Source: Stieleria magnilauensis (GTDB lineage: Bacteria > Planctomycetota > Planctomycetia > Pirellulales > Pirellulaceae). Taken from it: a stretch of DNA of 64,000 nucleotides. Where the stretch lies: NCBI GenBank assembly GCA_007753675.1, contig CP036432.1, positions 1,772,394 to 1,836,393 of the forward strand, given 5' to 3'. The translations under genes were made by a program, and so were the position numbers. The notes under the pieces are model-generated. The model had not been told where the DNA came from, made no database searches, and saw nothing but the letters and a program-made list of their open reading frames with translations. Position 1 is the first letter of the stretch, and each line of letters begins with the position of its first letter. Below are positions 16,853-26,749 of this stretch, piece by piece.

Positions 16853-18022
16853 ATGGCGGCCGATGAGAGGGCGGCCGAAGAAAGGGCGGCCGATGACACG
16901 AACTCAGCAAGCCTGTCGATCGCCTGTTTCATCCACTCGCTCCATGGCGGTGGTGCCGAACGTGTGATGGCAGGCTTGACGTCGCGTTTGGCCGAACGCG
17001 GGCATCGCGTCAGCTTGATCACGTTTGATGATGGAGCCTCTGATCGTCACGTGATCGCGCCGAGCGTCCAACGCGTGCCGCTCGCTCTGTCTGTCGACGC
17101 CAGGGGATTGTTGGCCAAGTTCCGTCAAGTTCGCGCGCGGCATCACGCCATCGCCGACGCCGTGGAACGACTTCGCCCCGACGTCGTGTTGTCGTTTTGT
17201 GATCGAACCAATCTGGACGTCTTGATGGCGACCGATCCATCAGGCCCACCGGTGGTGGTTTGCGAACGCAGCGATCCGGCGCGTCAATCACTCGGACCGT
17301 TCTGGAATGCGGTTCGTCGACACCAATACGGTCAAGCGGCAACCGTCGTCGCGTTGACCGAGACCTCGGCAAGCTACCTGCGTCCGTTTTCCAAGTCGGT
17401 TGCCGTGATTCCTTCCGCGGTCGACCGGCCTCCGCTGACCTCTGACCGCGAGCAAGCCGGTGCGCGAAAACGGATTGCCGGTGTCGGCAGACTGGAACCG
17501 GAAAAAGGTTTCGACCGCCTGTTGATCGCGTTTGCCCAGGCCACGTCCGACGATCCGAGCTGGCGGTTGGTGATCTACGGCGAAGGCACCCAACGTGACG
17601 CATTAATTGCCCAGGCCAAATCACTGGGAATCGACGACCGATTGGAATTGCCCGGCTGGGTGCGCCCGCTTGCCGAACCGCTCTCCCAGGCAACGCTGTT
17701 TTGTTTGCCCAGCCGGTATGAAGGATTCCCGTCGGCTCTGCTGGAGGCGATGTCGTTGGGCGTCCCTTCGTTGAGTGTCGATTGCGAAAGCGGCCCGCGA
17801 GTGATCATCGACCACGGCCGTGACGGCTGGTTGGTGGAATCATCCGTCGAAGGCCTGCGCGGCGGGATCGAGACACTCATCGCAGACGTCCGCCAACGCG
17901 AAGCACTCGGTCGGGCGGGAATGGGAATCGTTGATCAGTTCGGTTGGGACACAATGGTCGATCGCTACGAACAGCTGCTACGCGATGTGGTGCGAGAGCG
18001 TCCATCGACAAAACGTAGCTGA
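16853..18022 (+). CDS. Family 4 glycosyltransferase
   Basis: A 389-residue GT-B-fold glycosyltransferase. The N-terminal donor/acceptor loop is HSLHGGGAERVM, the C-terminal Rossmann half starts at RIAGVGRLEPEKGFDRLL, and the conserved SRYEGFPSALLEAMSLGVP motif carries the EX7E glutamates of GT4. The first 15 residues (AADERAAEERAADD) are a low-complexity duplication not found in the family, so a later start is possible. Substrates are unknown; the gene probably acts on surface polysaccharide or glycoprotein. It lies 2 bp after the Tyr/Pro-rich secreted protein gene. Confidence 0.92.
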   Translation: MAADERAAEERAADDTNSASLSIACFIHSLHGGGAERVMAGLTSRLAERGHRVSLITFDDGASDRHVIAPSVQRVPLALSVDARGLLAKFRQVRARHHAIADAVERLRPDVVLSFCDRTNLDVLMATDPSGPPVVVCERSDPARQSLGPFWNAVRRHQYGQAATVVALTETSASYLRPFSKSVAVIPSAVDRPPLTSDREQAGARKRIAGVGRLEPEKGFDRLLIAFAQATSDDPSWRLVIYGEGTQRDALIAQAKSLGIDDRLELPGWVRPLAEPLSQATLFCLPSRYEGFPSALLEAMSLGVPSLSVDCESGPRVIIDHGRDGWLVESSVEGLRGGIETLIADVRQREALGRAGMGIVDQFGWDTMVDRYEQLLRDVVRERPSTKRS

Positions 18023-18052
18023 CGTCGCCAGAAGGCGGCGTTGGCGAGACGA

Positions 18053-18156
18053 GGATGGCAGAATCATGGGGATGGCAGAATGATGGGGCAGCCGGACGAT
18101 TCTGGCTCCGCGATCTGAGCGGTCAGAACATCATTTTGCCCCAAATCATTCTGCCA
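18053..18156. repeat. Dispersed ATTCTGCC-type repeats forming a hairpin at a convergent gene junction
   Basis: GGATGGCAGAATCAT and GGATGGCAGAATGAT are tandem copies (18053-18084). The inverted copy ATCATTCTGCCA (18145-18156) pairs with TGGCAGAATGAT (18073-18084). The same family occurs at 48041-48072. The 198-bp gap 18023-18220 contains no gene that I can support. Confidence 0.65.
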
Positions 18157-18220
18157 CTTCAAATCGATCTGCGACGGCCATGCTCCGGCGAGCGTAGATA
18201 CGGTCGTTTTCTGTTCGTCG

Positions 18221-19684
18221 CTACAGCAAGATCTCTTCGACCACCCGTGCCGGCTTCACGCCGGTCAGTTTTTGATCGAGCCCTTGGAACGGGAACACCA
18301 TCTTGCGGTGATCGATCCCCAACAGATGCTGCATCGTCGCATGGAAATCACGCAGATGCACCGGCGACTCTGCGATCTGGTACCCCAGTTCGTCCGTCGC
18401 ACCGAGCGTCATGCCTGGGCGAACCCCACCGCCGGCCATCCACAGGGTAAACGCATTGGGATTGTGATCTCGACCGTGGAACCGAGTCGCCTGGCCACCA
18501 CGGTTTTCCGCCATCGATGTGCGACCGAATTCACCGCTCCAGACCACCAACGTGTCGTCCAACATGCCGCGGCGTTCCAGATCATTCAACAGCGCGGTCA
18601 TCGGGCGATCGGTCTGCATGCACTTTTTCGACAGGCCTTTGCCCAGCGATTCACCTTCGTTGGTTCCGTGGGAGTCCCATCCCCAATCGAACAATTGAAT
18701 GAAGCGGACCCCGCGTTCGGCCAACCGCCGCGCCAATAGACAATTGTTGGCGAAGGATTCTTTTCCGGGTTCGGTACCGTACTCCTCGTGCGTTTCTTTG
18801 GTTTCCTGACTGATGTCCATCGCATCGGGCACGGCCGTTTGCATGCGGAACGCGAGTTCATACTGCTTCATCCGCGTCAACGTTTCCGGGTCGCCGAAGG
18901 TTTCGTAGTTCATCTGGTTCAAACGATCCAGCGTGTCGAGCGCCAAGCGTCGATCGTCGCGTGAGACGCCGGTCGGGTTGGAAACATTCAACACCGGATC
19001 GCCCTTGGAACGGCACTGAACACCTTGATAAACCGAGGGCAGAAACCCGCTGCTCCACAACGCTTTTCCGACACGCGGTTGCCGTCCGCCGGACAACAGC
19101 ACGATGAACCCGGGCAGATCTTCACTTTCCGATCCCAAGCCCCACGTCACCCAGGAACCGATCGAGGGGTACCCGACCCGCGACTGGCCGCAATGCACCA
19201 TCAGCTGTGCCGGGCCGTGATTGAACTGGTCGGTCTGCATCGATTTAACGAAGCAAACTTTGTCGACGACCTTGGAAAAGTGTGGCAACCGATCCGACAC
19301 CCACGCGCCCGAGTCGCCGTACTGTTGGAACGGGTAACGCGGCCCCAACATTTTTGGCGTGCCCTGGATGAAGGCGAACCGGTTGCCTTCCAGATACTCG
19401 GCGGGGCAGTCTTTTCCGTCGACCTCGTGCAGCGCCGGTTTGTAATCAAACAATTCCAATTGGCTCGGCGCGCCGATCATGTGCAAGAAGATCACGCGTT
19501 TGGCTTTCGCGGCAATCGCACCCAAACCACCAGCGCTGGGACTGGCCGACACCGCGCCGGCCTGGCTGGCCAACCATGCCGCCCCCAACCCAGTCGCGGA
19601 CTGTTGCAGAAAATGTCGCCGTGTCTCGAATTGCAGACTCCGTGTGAACACCTCGCCGGCGAGTCGTTGTTCGATGCTACTCAT
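18221..19684 (-). CDS. DUF1501 family exported protein (copy A)
   Basis: The 487-residue protein has a Tat-like start (FETRRHFLQQSATGLGAAW) and the DUF1501 fold, a sulfatase/phosphatase-related family. Landmarks are IFLHMIGAPSQLELFDYKP, FNHGPAQLMVHCGQ, VQLFDWGWDSHG-like IQLFDWGWDSHGT, LVVWSGEFGRT and HGRDHNPNAFTLWMAGGG. In planctomycetes these genes almost always pair with DUF1549/DUF1553 cytochrome-like proteins, as here, but their enzymatic activity is not established. Its ATG overlaps the stop of the upstream gene by 4 bp (ATGA), implying translational coupling. Confidence 0.92.
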   Translation of the reverse strand: MSSIEQRLAGEVFTRSLQFETRRHFLQQSATGLGAAWLASQAGAVSASPSAGGLGAIAAKAKRVIFLHMIGAPSQLELFDYKPALHEVDGKDCPAEYLEGNRFAFIQGTPKMLGPRYPFQQYGDSGAWVSDRLPHFSKVVDKVCFVKSMQTDQFNHGPAQLMVHCGQSRVGYPSIGSWVTWGLGSESEDLPGFIVLLSGGRQPRVGKALWSSGFLPSVYQGVQCRSKGDPVLNVSNPTGVSRDDRRLALDTLDRLNQMNYETFGDPETLTRMKQYELAFRMQTAVPDAMDISQETKETHEEYGTEPGKESFANNCLLARRLAERGVRFIQLFDWGWDSHGTNEGESLGKGLSKKCMQTDRPMTALLNDLERRGMLDDTLVVWSGEFGRTSMAENRGGQATRFHGRDHNPNAFTLWMAGGGVRPGMTLGATDELGYQIAESPVHLRDFHATMQHLLGIDHRKMVFPFQGLDQKLTGVKPARVVEEILL

Positions 19685-22602
19685 TTCGTCAAAACCTCAT
19701 CCAAGTTCAGCAAGACGCTCGCGACGGCGGTCATCGCCGCCTGCTGATTCGGCTCTTCGCCGTCGTGCTTTTGTAAAATTGAATCGTAAAGTTCTCTGAT
19801 GGCCAGCGATTCCGCTTGCTTGGGCTGTCGACAGGTTGCCAATCGGAAACCGTAGCGAAGCTGTTGATCGACGTCGTCGTCTGCCGCGATCATGCGACCG
19901 GCCAATGCCTGAGACGCTTCGACGAACGTCGCGTCGTTGAGCGTCATCAACGCCTGGGTCGGCGTGTTGGAAGGCAATCGCCGCATTGAGCAAAACTCGC
20001 GCGACGGCGCGTCGAACGAGGCCATCATCGGATAGGGAATCGACCGTTTCGTGTACGTGTAAATCGTGCGTCGGTAGCGGTCCGGGTTGTTCGGGTCCAC
20101 CGTCGCCCATTTGTCGCCACCTTGGAACGGTTTCCACACGCCGTCAGGCAGCGGCGGATGCACCGGCGGGCCAAATTGTTTTTCGCTCAACAGACCGGCG
20201 ATGAACAACGCCTGATCACGAATCGTCTCGGCAGGCAAACGTCCCCGCGGGCCTCGGCTGAGCCACCGGTTGGCTGGATCGATTTCGTATCGCTCCGCGT
20301 CGACGGTTGCACTTTGACGATACGTGGAACTGAGCACCAATTCGCGCAACAACGTCTTCACACTCCATCCCATCTCGGTGCGGAATCGAACGGCCAGATC
20401 ATCGAGCAACCGCGGATGCGTCGGGGGTGCCCCGGCGATCCCGAAGTCTTCTTGTGTTTCGACGATGCCGGTGCCGAACAGTTGCGCCCAAAAGCGATTG
20501 ACGGCGACGCGTGCGGTCAGTGGGTTCTCGGGGCTGATCAGCCACTCGGCCATCTGTAACCGCGTCAACGAAGCGTCCGGTTCGACCGACGGCGTGGCCA
20601 AAAACGCTGGAATCGCCGGGTCAACGGGATCGGTTTTGGTGGTTTGATTGCCGCGATCAAACACACGCGACGGTCGGGCAAACTGCTGGGGCCGTTCGAT
20701 CAAGATCGGCGTGTTGATCGAACGGATCGATGCCCGTTGGCGACGAAGCGCCGCGATCTGTTCGCGGGCCGCCACGCGTTGGGCGTCCGTCAGCCAGTCG
20801 GTAAACGCGCCGGATTGGCTGACCGCAATCCTGCCGCGATGGGCGATCAGTGGGAACGCCCCCAATTCGACATCATTGAACGCGATCTCCACATCCAGTC
20901 GGTCGCCCGGTTTGACCTGGACCGGCGGATTGGCCAGGAACGCGCCGGTGCGTGGGTGATGGATTCGAGAATACGGACCGAATCCGTGGTTGGACTTGGG
21001 GTTCAAACTTTCATTGGGTTGCAACAGCGGATCGGGTTCGTCGGAGATCACTTGCTCGAATTGAATCGCCGTTTCGGTCCCGTCCTGGGAAATCAGTTTG
21101 GCCGTTAGGTGCGAGACGATGAATCCCCATTCCGAATCGATCAGGGCTTGTTGCTCGTTCTTGGGAAATCCGGTGAACCGCAGGGCCGTGATTTGCGCGA
21201 TCGATTCGTCGACCTTGCCGTTGATGTGCACCTTCGTCTTGGTTTGAACCGTTCCGGTCGTCTGATACTCCGCAACCCCATCGACGGTCGCGGCGATGAC
21301 GCGTGTATTGTTGTTGGTGGACAATTCCAGATCGGAGATCGGTTTCCAGAGTTCGTCATCCTTGACCAATTCGCGAGCGCGTTGCCATTCGGTCAACCAC
21401 AGCTGGTCGGCCTGTTCGTCCAATTGAAACGCTTCGTCGAATTGATCGTGATCGATGGGAACGGCCAGGGTCGGCAGATCGTTGCCCAGATCACTGTCGG
21501 CGGTGTTGTTGAAGAACGCCAGGAATTGATAGTACTCCTTGTGCTCGATCGGATCGTAAGGATGCGAGTGGCACTGGACGCAACCGAACGAGACGCCTTG
21601 CCATGCTTGCCACGTCGTGTTGACGCGGTCCATCACCGCTTCGGTGCGAAACGTCTCGTCATCCGTTCCGCCTTCTTCATTGGTTTGCGTGGTGCGATGA
21701 CACGCGGTCGCAAGCAGATCGTCGAGCGTGCGATCGGGCAACAGATCACCGGCCAGTTGCCGGACCGTGAATTGGTCATACGGCATGTCCTCGTTGAACG
21801 CGCGGATCACCCAGTCGCGGAATTGCCAGATCGTGCGGCGACCATCCAGCCCCAGACCTCTCGAATCGGCATAGCGGATGACGTCCAGCCAAACACTTGC
21901 CCAACGTTCGCCGAACGCGGGCGAGGCCAGCAGATCGTCGGCGGCAACCCGGTATGCGTCTTCGCCGTTGCGGCGGACGTCTGCTTGAAAGGCGTCGACT
22001 TGTGCGGGCGTCGGTGGCAAACCCGTCAAATCCAACGACGCCCTGCGCAACCATTCTTCCGGCTCAGCATCCACCTGGGGCGCAAGCGCATGCTGCCTGA
22101 TCTTGTCCAGCACAAACGGATCGATGCGTGTCCGCGACCATGGATCGGATTCAAGCAAACGGGTCTCGGCGCGTTGTGGCTGGGTGAACGCCCAGTGTTT
22201 TCCCCATTGGCCGCCACCGTCGATCCAACGCTTCAGAATGTCGATCTCCGCCGCATTCAGTGAGCGACCGTGATCGCTCGGCGGCATGTGTTCTTCCTCG
22301 TCGGCAGGGAGCAACACCCGTTCCATCAAATACGAATCTTCGGAGCTGCCTGGATCGATCACCGCCAGCACGCTGTCGGCATAGACGAAACTCAGCCCTC
22401 CGGCTTGCTTGACGCCGCCATGACAGGCGACACAGTGCTGGTTGAAGATCGGCCGCACGTCACGATTAAAGTCCACCGGTGGCGAAATTGTGTTGTCTTC
22501 GGCGGGGGCATCCCCCCCCAGCACACAGCCAAACCAGAACCCGATGCCTGCAATCAATGTGAGTAAACGTATCACGTCGCTCCGCCAAAAATGAACCTTC
22601 AA
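19681..22602 (-). CDS. PSCyt1/DUF1549/DUF1553 protein (copy A)
   Basis: The 973-residue exported protein has one c-type haem motif (FNQHCVACHGG, around residue 57) in a planctomycete cytochrome (PSCyt1) domain. DUF1549 follows (about 155-365, LRRASLDLTGLPPT and VIRYADSRGLGLDG), with a second CxxCH-like site in FGCVQCHSHPYDP. A central beta-rich insert leads to DUF1553 (about 690-950, NRFWAQLFGTGIVETQEDFG). It probably handles electron transfer or polymer oxidation outside the cytoplasm with DUF1501 (inference). Translation apparently begins at TTG 22602; GTG 22575 just before the hydrophobic LLTLIAGIGFWFG segment is an alternative. This copy is longer than copy B. Confidence 0.9.
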   Translation of the reverse strand: MKVHFWRSDVIRLLTLIAGIGFWFGCVLGGDAPAEDNTISPPVDFNRDVRPIFNQHCVACHGGVKQAGGLSFVYADSVLAVIDPGSSEDSYLMERVLLPADEEEHMPPSDHGRSLNAAEIDILKRWIDGGGQWGKHWAFTQPQRAETRLLESDPWSRTRIDPFVLDKIRQHALAPQVDAEPEEWLRRASLDLTGLPPTPAQVDAFQADVRRNGEDAYRVAADDLLASPAFGERWASVWLDVIRYADSRGLGLDGRRTIWQFRDWVIRAFNEDMPYDQFTVRQLAGDLLPDRTLDDLLATACHRTTQTNEEGGTDDETFRTEAVMDRVNTTWQAWQGVSFGCVQCHSHPYDPIEHKEYYQFLAFFNNTADSDLGNDLPTLAVPIDHDQFDEAFQLDEQADQLWLTEWQRARELVKDDELWKPISDLELSTNNNTRVIAATVDGVAEYQTTGTVQTKTKVHINGKVDESIAQITALRFTGFPKNEQQALIDSEWGFIVSHLTAKLISQDGTETAIQFEQVISDEPDPLLQPNESLNPKSNHGFGPYSRIHHPRTGAFLANPPVQVKPGDRLDVEIAFNDVELGAFPLIAHRGRIAVSQSGAFTDWLTDAQRVAAREQIAALRRQRASIRSINTPILIERPQQFARPSRVFDRGNQTTKTDPVDPAIPAFLATPSVEPDASLTRLQMAEWLISPENPLTARVAVNRFWAQLFGTGIVETQEDFGIAGAPPTHPRLLDDLAVRFRTEMGWSVKTLLRELVLSSTYRQSATVDAERYEIDPANRWLSRGPRGRLPAETIRDQALFIAGLLSEKQFGPPVHPPLPDGVWKPFQGGDKWATVDPNNPDRYRRTIYTYTKRSIPYPMMASFDAPSREFCSMRRLPSNTPTQALMTLNDATFVEASQALAGRMIAADDDVDQQLRYGFRLATCRQPKQAESLAIRELYDSILQKHDGEEPNQQAAMTAVASVLLNLDEVLTK

Positions 22603-22666
22603 CTAACCCATGAATCTCCTTCGCAGTCTAACCGAACTCTGGATTGGGATCTAACCGCTCGGGTGA

Positions 22667-23152
22667 TTAGGCACGTCGATAGACCGTTTCCACGGCCTTG
22701 GCTTCCGAACCGTCCGGGAAGACGTTGAAAGCCGTGATCGTCAGTTCCTGCGGGCCGCTTTTTTTGTATCGCGTTTTCCAGCCCCAGCGGGGTGCATCCT
22801 TGGCGACGTCGTACTCGCCGACAACCTCAAAACCACTCTCATTCGCCTCGCCCTGAGAGAACATGATCGCATCGCTCATGTGAAAACTGTCGATCCAGGC
22901 AACTTGGAATTGCTCCGTCACACCGTTTTGCGAGATCAACTCTTCGCCGCGGCGGGGTTTTCCTTGCATCGCGCCTTCGTAGGTGTGTCTGGCGAACGAA
23001 CCTCCCAGGATCAACTGAAACTCCCCTCGGACCGCGGACTCGTCGGCCAACTCGTCGGGCTCGAACCAGGTCCGACAGGTGCCCCCCCACTTGCCGGAAA
23101 GCCACTCAAAGAACGCTGCTTTACTGACGTCGGTTTTACTGATGTCGCTCAT
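22667..23152 (-). CDS. DUF1579 family protein
   Basis: The 161-residue protein has no signal peptide and resembles DUF1579, small beta-barrel proteins of unknown role. Visible features are FFEWLSGKWGGTCRTWFEP, LGGSFARHTYEG, AWIDSFHMSDAIMFSQG and the C-terminal TRYKKSGPQELTITAFNVFP. It sits between the two DUF1501/DUF1549 modules, 4 bp after the stop of DUF1501 copy B, so it is translated from the same message. A cytoplasmic protein embedded between exported partners is unusual enough to note. Confidence 0.85.
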   Translation of the reverse strand: MSDISKTDVSKAAFFEWLSGKWGGTCRTWFEPDELADESAVRGEFQLILGGSFARHTYEGAMQGKPRRGEELISQNGVTEQFQVAWIDSFHMSDAIMFSQGEANESGFEVVGEYDVAKDAPRWGWKTRYKKSGPQELTITAFNVFPDGSEAKAVETVYRRA

Positions 23153-23156
23153 GGTT

Positions 23157-24509
23157 TCACCCGATCAGGTCGCCGATCACGGTCCCGTCGCGATTGACTT
23201 GAACGGGACGACCGTCGGCAGTGTTTAATTCCAAATCACCATCGATACCGATCAAATGATAGAGCGTGCGGACCAGGTCGGCCGGACTGATCGGTCGCTC
23301 GGCCGGTCGTTCGCCGTGCGCGTCACTTTTGCCGATCACTTGCCCGCCGACGATTCCGCCGCCGGCCAGGGCGACGCTGAAGGCACCGGGCCAGTGATCG
23401 CGTCCTCCCCGCAGGTTCAACTTGGGAGTCCGACCGAATTCTCCCATCAGAATCACGAGTGTGGAGTCGAGCAGCCCGCGTTCGGCAAGATCGCTCAGCA
23501 GCGCTGAATAAGCTTGATCCAGCTTCGGAATCTTACCCGCCGTCCCACCGGTGAAGCCCTCTTTCAAACGCAAATAGATGTCTTCGTGCGTGTCCCACCC
23601 GCGGTCGGTCACGGTCACAAATTTCGCTCCCGCTTCGACCAAACGCCTGGCCATCAGGCAGCCGTGTCCGATCAGGTGCCGCCCGTAGCGATTGCGATCA
23701 CGTTGTGATTCTTGTTGCAAATCAAACGCCGCGCGTGCCTGGGACGATTGCACCAAGCGAAACGCCTGGTCGAACGCCGAATCGGATTGCCCCGACTCGG
23801 CCAGACGCGTTTCGGTCTGCCGGGTGAGTTCGTCGACGGCGTTTCGAAATTCGCGGCGACGCGTCAAACGATCGGGGGTCATGCCGGCGGGCAACTCCAA
23901 ATCTTGAACACGAAACTCCGGTCGGGAGGGGTCGCCTTGAACGATGAACGGCATCGTCGACTCGGGCAGGTAACCGCTGCCGATCATCCCATTGGGTTTC
24001 GCGATCGCGATGTTGGTGGGAATCGCGGTCTGGGACTGCGAAAGGTGTTTTTGGACCGATGGAATGCTCGGATAGGTCAGCGCCCGATTCGGTTTGTATC
24101 CGGTCAGCAAATAGTGACTGGCGAAATTGTGTTCGCCCAGCGGCGACGTCATCGATCGCACCAGCGCGACCTTGTCCATCAGTGCCGCGGTGCGAGGCAA
24201 TTGTTCACAGACCTCGATGCCGTTGACGTTGGTCGGAATCGGCGCAAACGGACCGCGAATCTCCGCGGGTGCGTCGGGTTTCAAATCAAACAGGTCCAGA
24301 TGACTCGGGCCGCCGTCGAGCCAAATCAGAATGCACGCCTGGGCTTTGGCCGAATCATCGATGTGTCGTGTGGCGTATGATTCGGCGCGGGCCTGTTTCG
24401 CCATCAACCAGTCGCTGACACCGATCCCCAGCGCCGACAATCCGCCCACGTGCAGCAACTCGCGGCGGTGAACTCCATCACAGCGTCGATTGGGATGACG
24501 ATTTCTCAT
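23157..24509 (-). CDS. DUF1501 family exported protein (copy B)
   Basis: The 450-residue DUF1501 protein has an Arg-rich Tat-like start (HRRELLHVGGLSALGIGVS). Family landmarks are ACILIWLDGGPSHLDLFDLK, LGEHNFASHYLLTGYKP, VTVTDRGWDTHEDIY, LVILMGEFGRTPKLN and GGRDHWPGAFSVALAGGG. It diverges clearly from copy A at 18221-19684, so the two are old paralogues rather than a recent duplication. It starts 23 bp after the stop of the upstream DUF1549/1553 gene. Substrate is unknown. Confidence 0.93.
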   Translation of the reverse strand: MRNRHPNRRCDGVHRRELLHVGGLSALGIGVSDWLMAKQARAESYATRHIDDSAKAQACILIWLDGGPSHLDLFDLKPDAPAEIRGPFAPIPTNVNGIEVCEQLPRTAALMDKVALVRSMTSPLGEHNFASHYLLTGYKPNRALTYPSIPSVQKHLSQSQTAIPTNIAIAKPNGMIGSGYLPESTMPFIVQGDPSRPEFRVQDLELPAGMTPDRLTRRREFRNAVDELTRQTETRLAESGQSDSAFDQAFRLVQSSQARAAFDLQQESQRDRNRYGRHLIGHGCLMARRLVEAGAKFVTVTDRGWDTHEDIYLRLKEGFTGGTAGKIPKLDQAYSALLSDLAERGLLDSTLVILMGEFGRTPKLNLRGGRDHWPGAFSVALAGGGIVGGQVIGKSDAHGERPAERPISPADLVRTLYHLIGIDGDLELNTADGRPVQVNRDGTVIGDLIG

Positions 24510-24532
24510 TGGATTGGTCGCTTGTACGTCAG

Positions 24533-26701
24533 CTAGTGATTGGTCAGGAAAGTTTCACTGGTCAGCAAGCCCCAGAACACGTCGGCAAAGAACCTCTGTC
24601 GCGCGGTCGGATCATGCCATTGCCCGTCGGATTCGGTTGCCAATTCCAATCGCGTTGTCCAATACCGACGTTCCGATGCGTTGGGCGGACGGGACAAGGT
24701 TTGTTTGTACAGCCGATCCATCAGTGTGAAGTCGTCCGGGTACAGCTGCAACCATTTCGTCAATCGTCCCTGCGAATCATCCAGACGCCGGTTCAACAGG
24801 TCGCCATTGAGAAAATGCAGGACCTTGGCGAGCGAACCGGCACTCAGGTCCGGCGTTTCACAAGCCGCTTCGCGGTCGCAGCGACCGAGAATGTCCAGCG
24901 TTTCCGACGCCATTCGGTTGTCGGTCAGCCGGATCGCATCGCGTTGATCGTCTTCACCGTACACGATGTCGACACCGGTGGCGTCCGCGATCGCCCCGGC
25001 AACTACCTCGGCTTCCAATCCGCGAGGAATGAAGTGCGAATAATAGACCGATTCGGATTCATTTCCCGGACGTGTTTGTGACGTTCGTCCATAAGCGTCG
25101 CTGTTACAGATCAGACGAATGATCCGGCGGAAGCGAAACCCTTCAGCGGTGAACTCGCCTGCCAACGCGTCGAGCAATTCGGGATGGCTGGCGGGATTGG
25201 TCGCGCGGATGTCATCGACCGGATCGATCAAACCGCGTCCCATCAGTTGCGCCCAAATTCGATTGACCGCGGCTCGGGCGAAGTACGGATTGGAAGGGGC
25301 GGTGACCCAGCGGGCAAATTCCCCCCGACCGTCCTCGTCCGTCGACAGATCTCGTGTGCCGGGAATCCGCGCCATCGCAGGTTGCCCGGTCACCGGATGA
25401 GTGACTTCACCACGCGTCGAGGTGCTGACGACACGCCCGCGTTTGAGTTTGGCAAAGATCGCGGCCAGCCCGTGATAGTCATCTTGGGTCCAGTGGTCCA
25501 GCGGATGATCGTGGCAGTTGGCACAGCGCAGGCGAACCCCCATGAACACCCGTGTCGCCAACTCGGCCAGCCCATCGGGGCCATTGCCCGAACGCAAGAA
25601 GTTGACGCTACCCTCGACATAACCGTCCCCGTTGGCCGTCAACATCGCCAACGCCGATGCATTCCACGGGCTGTCCTGACGAAACGAATCGGTCAACCAA
25701 CCGTGATACGCTTGACTGCCTTCGGGCTGCAGCGACTTGCTATCGATGCCCAACAGATTGGCCCACTTCAGCGCCCAGTACGCCGCAAATTGATCGGTGT
25801 TCAACAAGCGGTCGATCAACCGTTTCCGTTTGTCGTCGGCTTGGTCTGCCACAAACGCATCCAGCTGGCCGACCGACGGCAGGTGTCCGGTCAGGTCCAG
25901 CCAGACCCGCCGCGCGAATTCATGATCGTCGGCCCGGGGTGACGCGGGAATCCGTAGCTGTCGCAGCTTCTGATCGATCCATCGGTCGACAACGGACTGC
26001 GCCCCACCGTCAGGCGACGACTCGAGTTCCTTCGTTCCCAGCGGGATGCCCAGGCGAATAGCGTGAACCCGATCCAGATACCGCGCGATGACGATGTGCT
26101 CTCCACGGCGATGGACCGTCAGACGGTTGGCATCGCGGTCGATGGAAACCGATTCGGAATCGTCCGACGTCAGCGTCGTGACATCGGTCACATCCTGCGT
26201 CGATCCATCATCGAACCGCGCGATGACCGACACGGTGACCGAGTCCTGCACATTTTCCAGCAAGACGTTGCTGGGCGTCACTCGAACGTCCGCCAATTGC
26301 CGCCGCTGCAAACGTTTGCCGCCCTGGGCGATCCATTGTTCCAGCAGCGCGTATACGGGTGACGCATCGTCAAACCGTTCCCCTCCGCCATGCTCCATCG
26401 TTTCCGTCGCTTTGCGCAGCAACAGGCTCTGCTGCGGTTGATACAAATTGACGCGACGACCTTCCAATTCCTGCACGATGGCCAACTGGTCGTCGGCCGC
26501 TCGGGAACCGAACAGCGACAGCTTGAACCCGCCACGCCCGATCGCGGCACCGTGACAGGCCCCCGCGTTGCAACCGTACCGCGTCAGGATGGGCACGACT
26601 TGGGTATCAAAATCGATCGCTTCGTTCGGTCTCTCGCCCCACGCCCACTGCGACGCACCGCCAGCGCAGAGAACAAACGCCATCATCGAAAACCGGAACA
26701 T
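24533..26701 (-). CDS. DUF1549/DUF1553 protein (copy B)
   Basis: I start at ATG 26701 (MFRFSMMAFVLCAGG; 722 residues), which leads straight into a signal peptide; the in-frame TTG seven codons earlier is weaker. The haem-like site is CNAGACHG (CxxxCH rather than CxxCH), an atypical spacing. An Ig-like region (DVRVTPSNVLLENVQDSVTV) follows, then DUF1549 (HEFARRVWLDLTGHLPS, CANCHDHPLDHWTQ) and DUF1553 (NRIWAQLMGRGLIDPVDDI). It is the first gene of the five-gene set and faces a period-7 repeat array only 49 bp upstream. Confidence 0.92.
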   Translation of the reverse strand: MFRFSMMAFVLCAGGASQWAWGERPNEAIDFDTQVVPILTRYGCNAGACHGAAIGRGGFKLSLFGSRAADDQLAIVQELEGRRVNLYQPQQSLLLRKATETMEHGGGERFDDASPVYALLEQWIAQGGKRLQRRQLADVRVTPSNVLLENVQDSVTVSVIARFDDGSTQDVTDVTTLTSDDSESVSIDRDANRLTVHRRGEHIVIARYLDRVHAIRLGIPLGTKELESSPDGGAQSVVDRWIDQKLRQLRIPASPRADDHEFARRVWLDLTGHLPSVGQLDAFVADQADDKRKRLIDRLLNTDQFAAYWALKWANLLGIDSKSLQPEGSQAYHGWLTDSFRQDSPWNASALAMLTANGDGYVEGSVNFLRSGNGPDGLAELATRVFMGVRLRCANCHDHPLDHWTQDDYHGLAAIFAKLKRGRVVSTSTRGEVTHPVTGQPAMARIPGTRDLSTDEDGRGEFARWVTAPSNPYFARAAVNRIWAQLMGRGLIDPVDDIRATNPASHPELLDALAGEFTAEGFRFRRIIRLICNSDAYGRTSQTRPGNESESVYYSHFIPRGLEAEVVAGAIADATGVDIVYGEDDQRDAIRLTDNRMASETLDILGRCDREAACETPDLSAGSLAKVLHFLNGDLLNRRLDDSQGRLTKWLQLYPDDFTLMDRLYKQTLSRPPNASERRYWTTRLELATESDGQWHDPTARQRFFADVFWGLLTSETFLTNH

Positions 26702-26749
26702 GCGTCGAACGGTGAAGACCAAAGAGATCGCCTCGGGGTAGCGGTTAAA

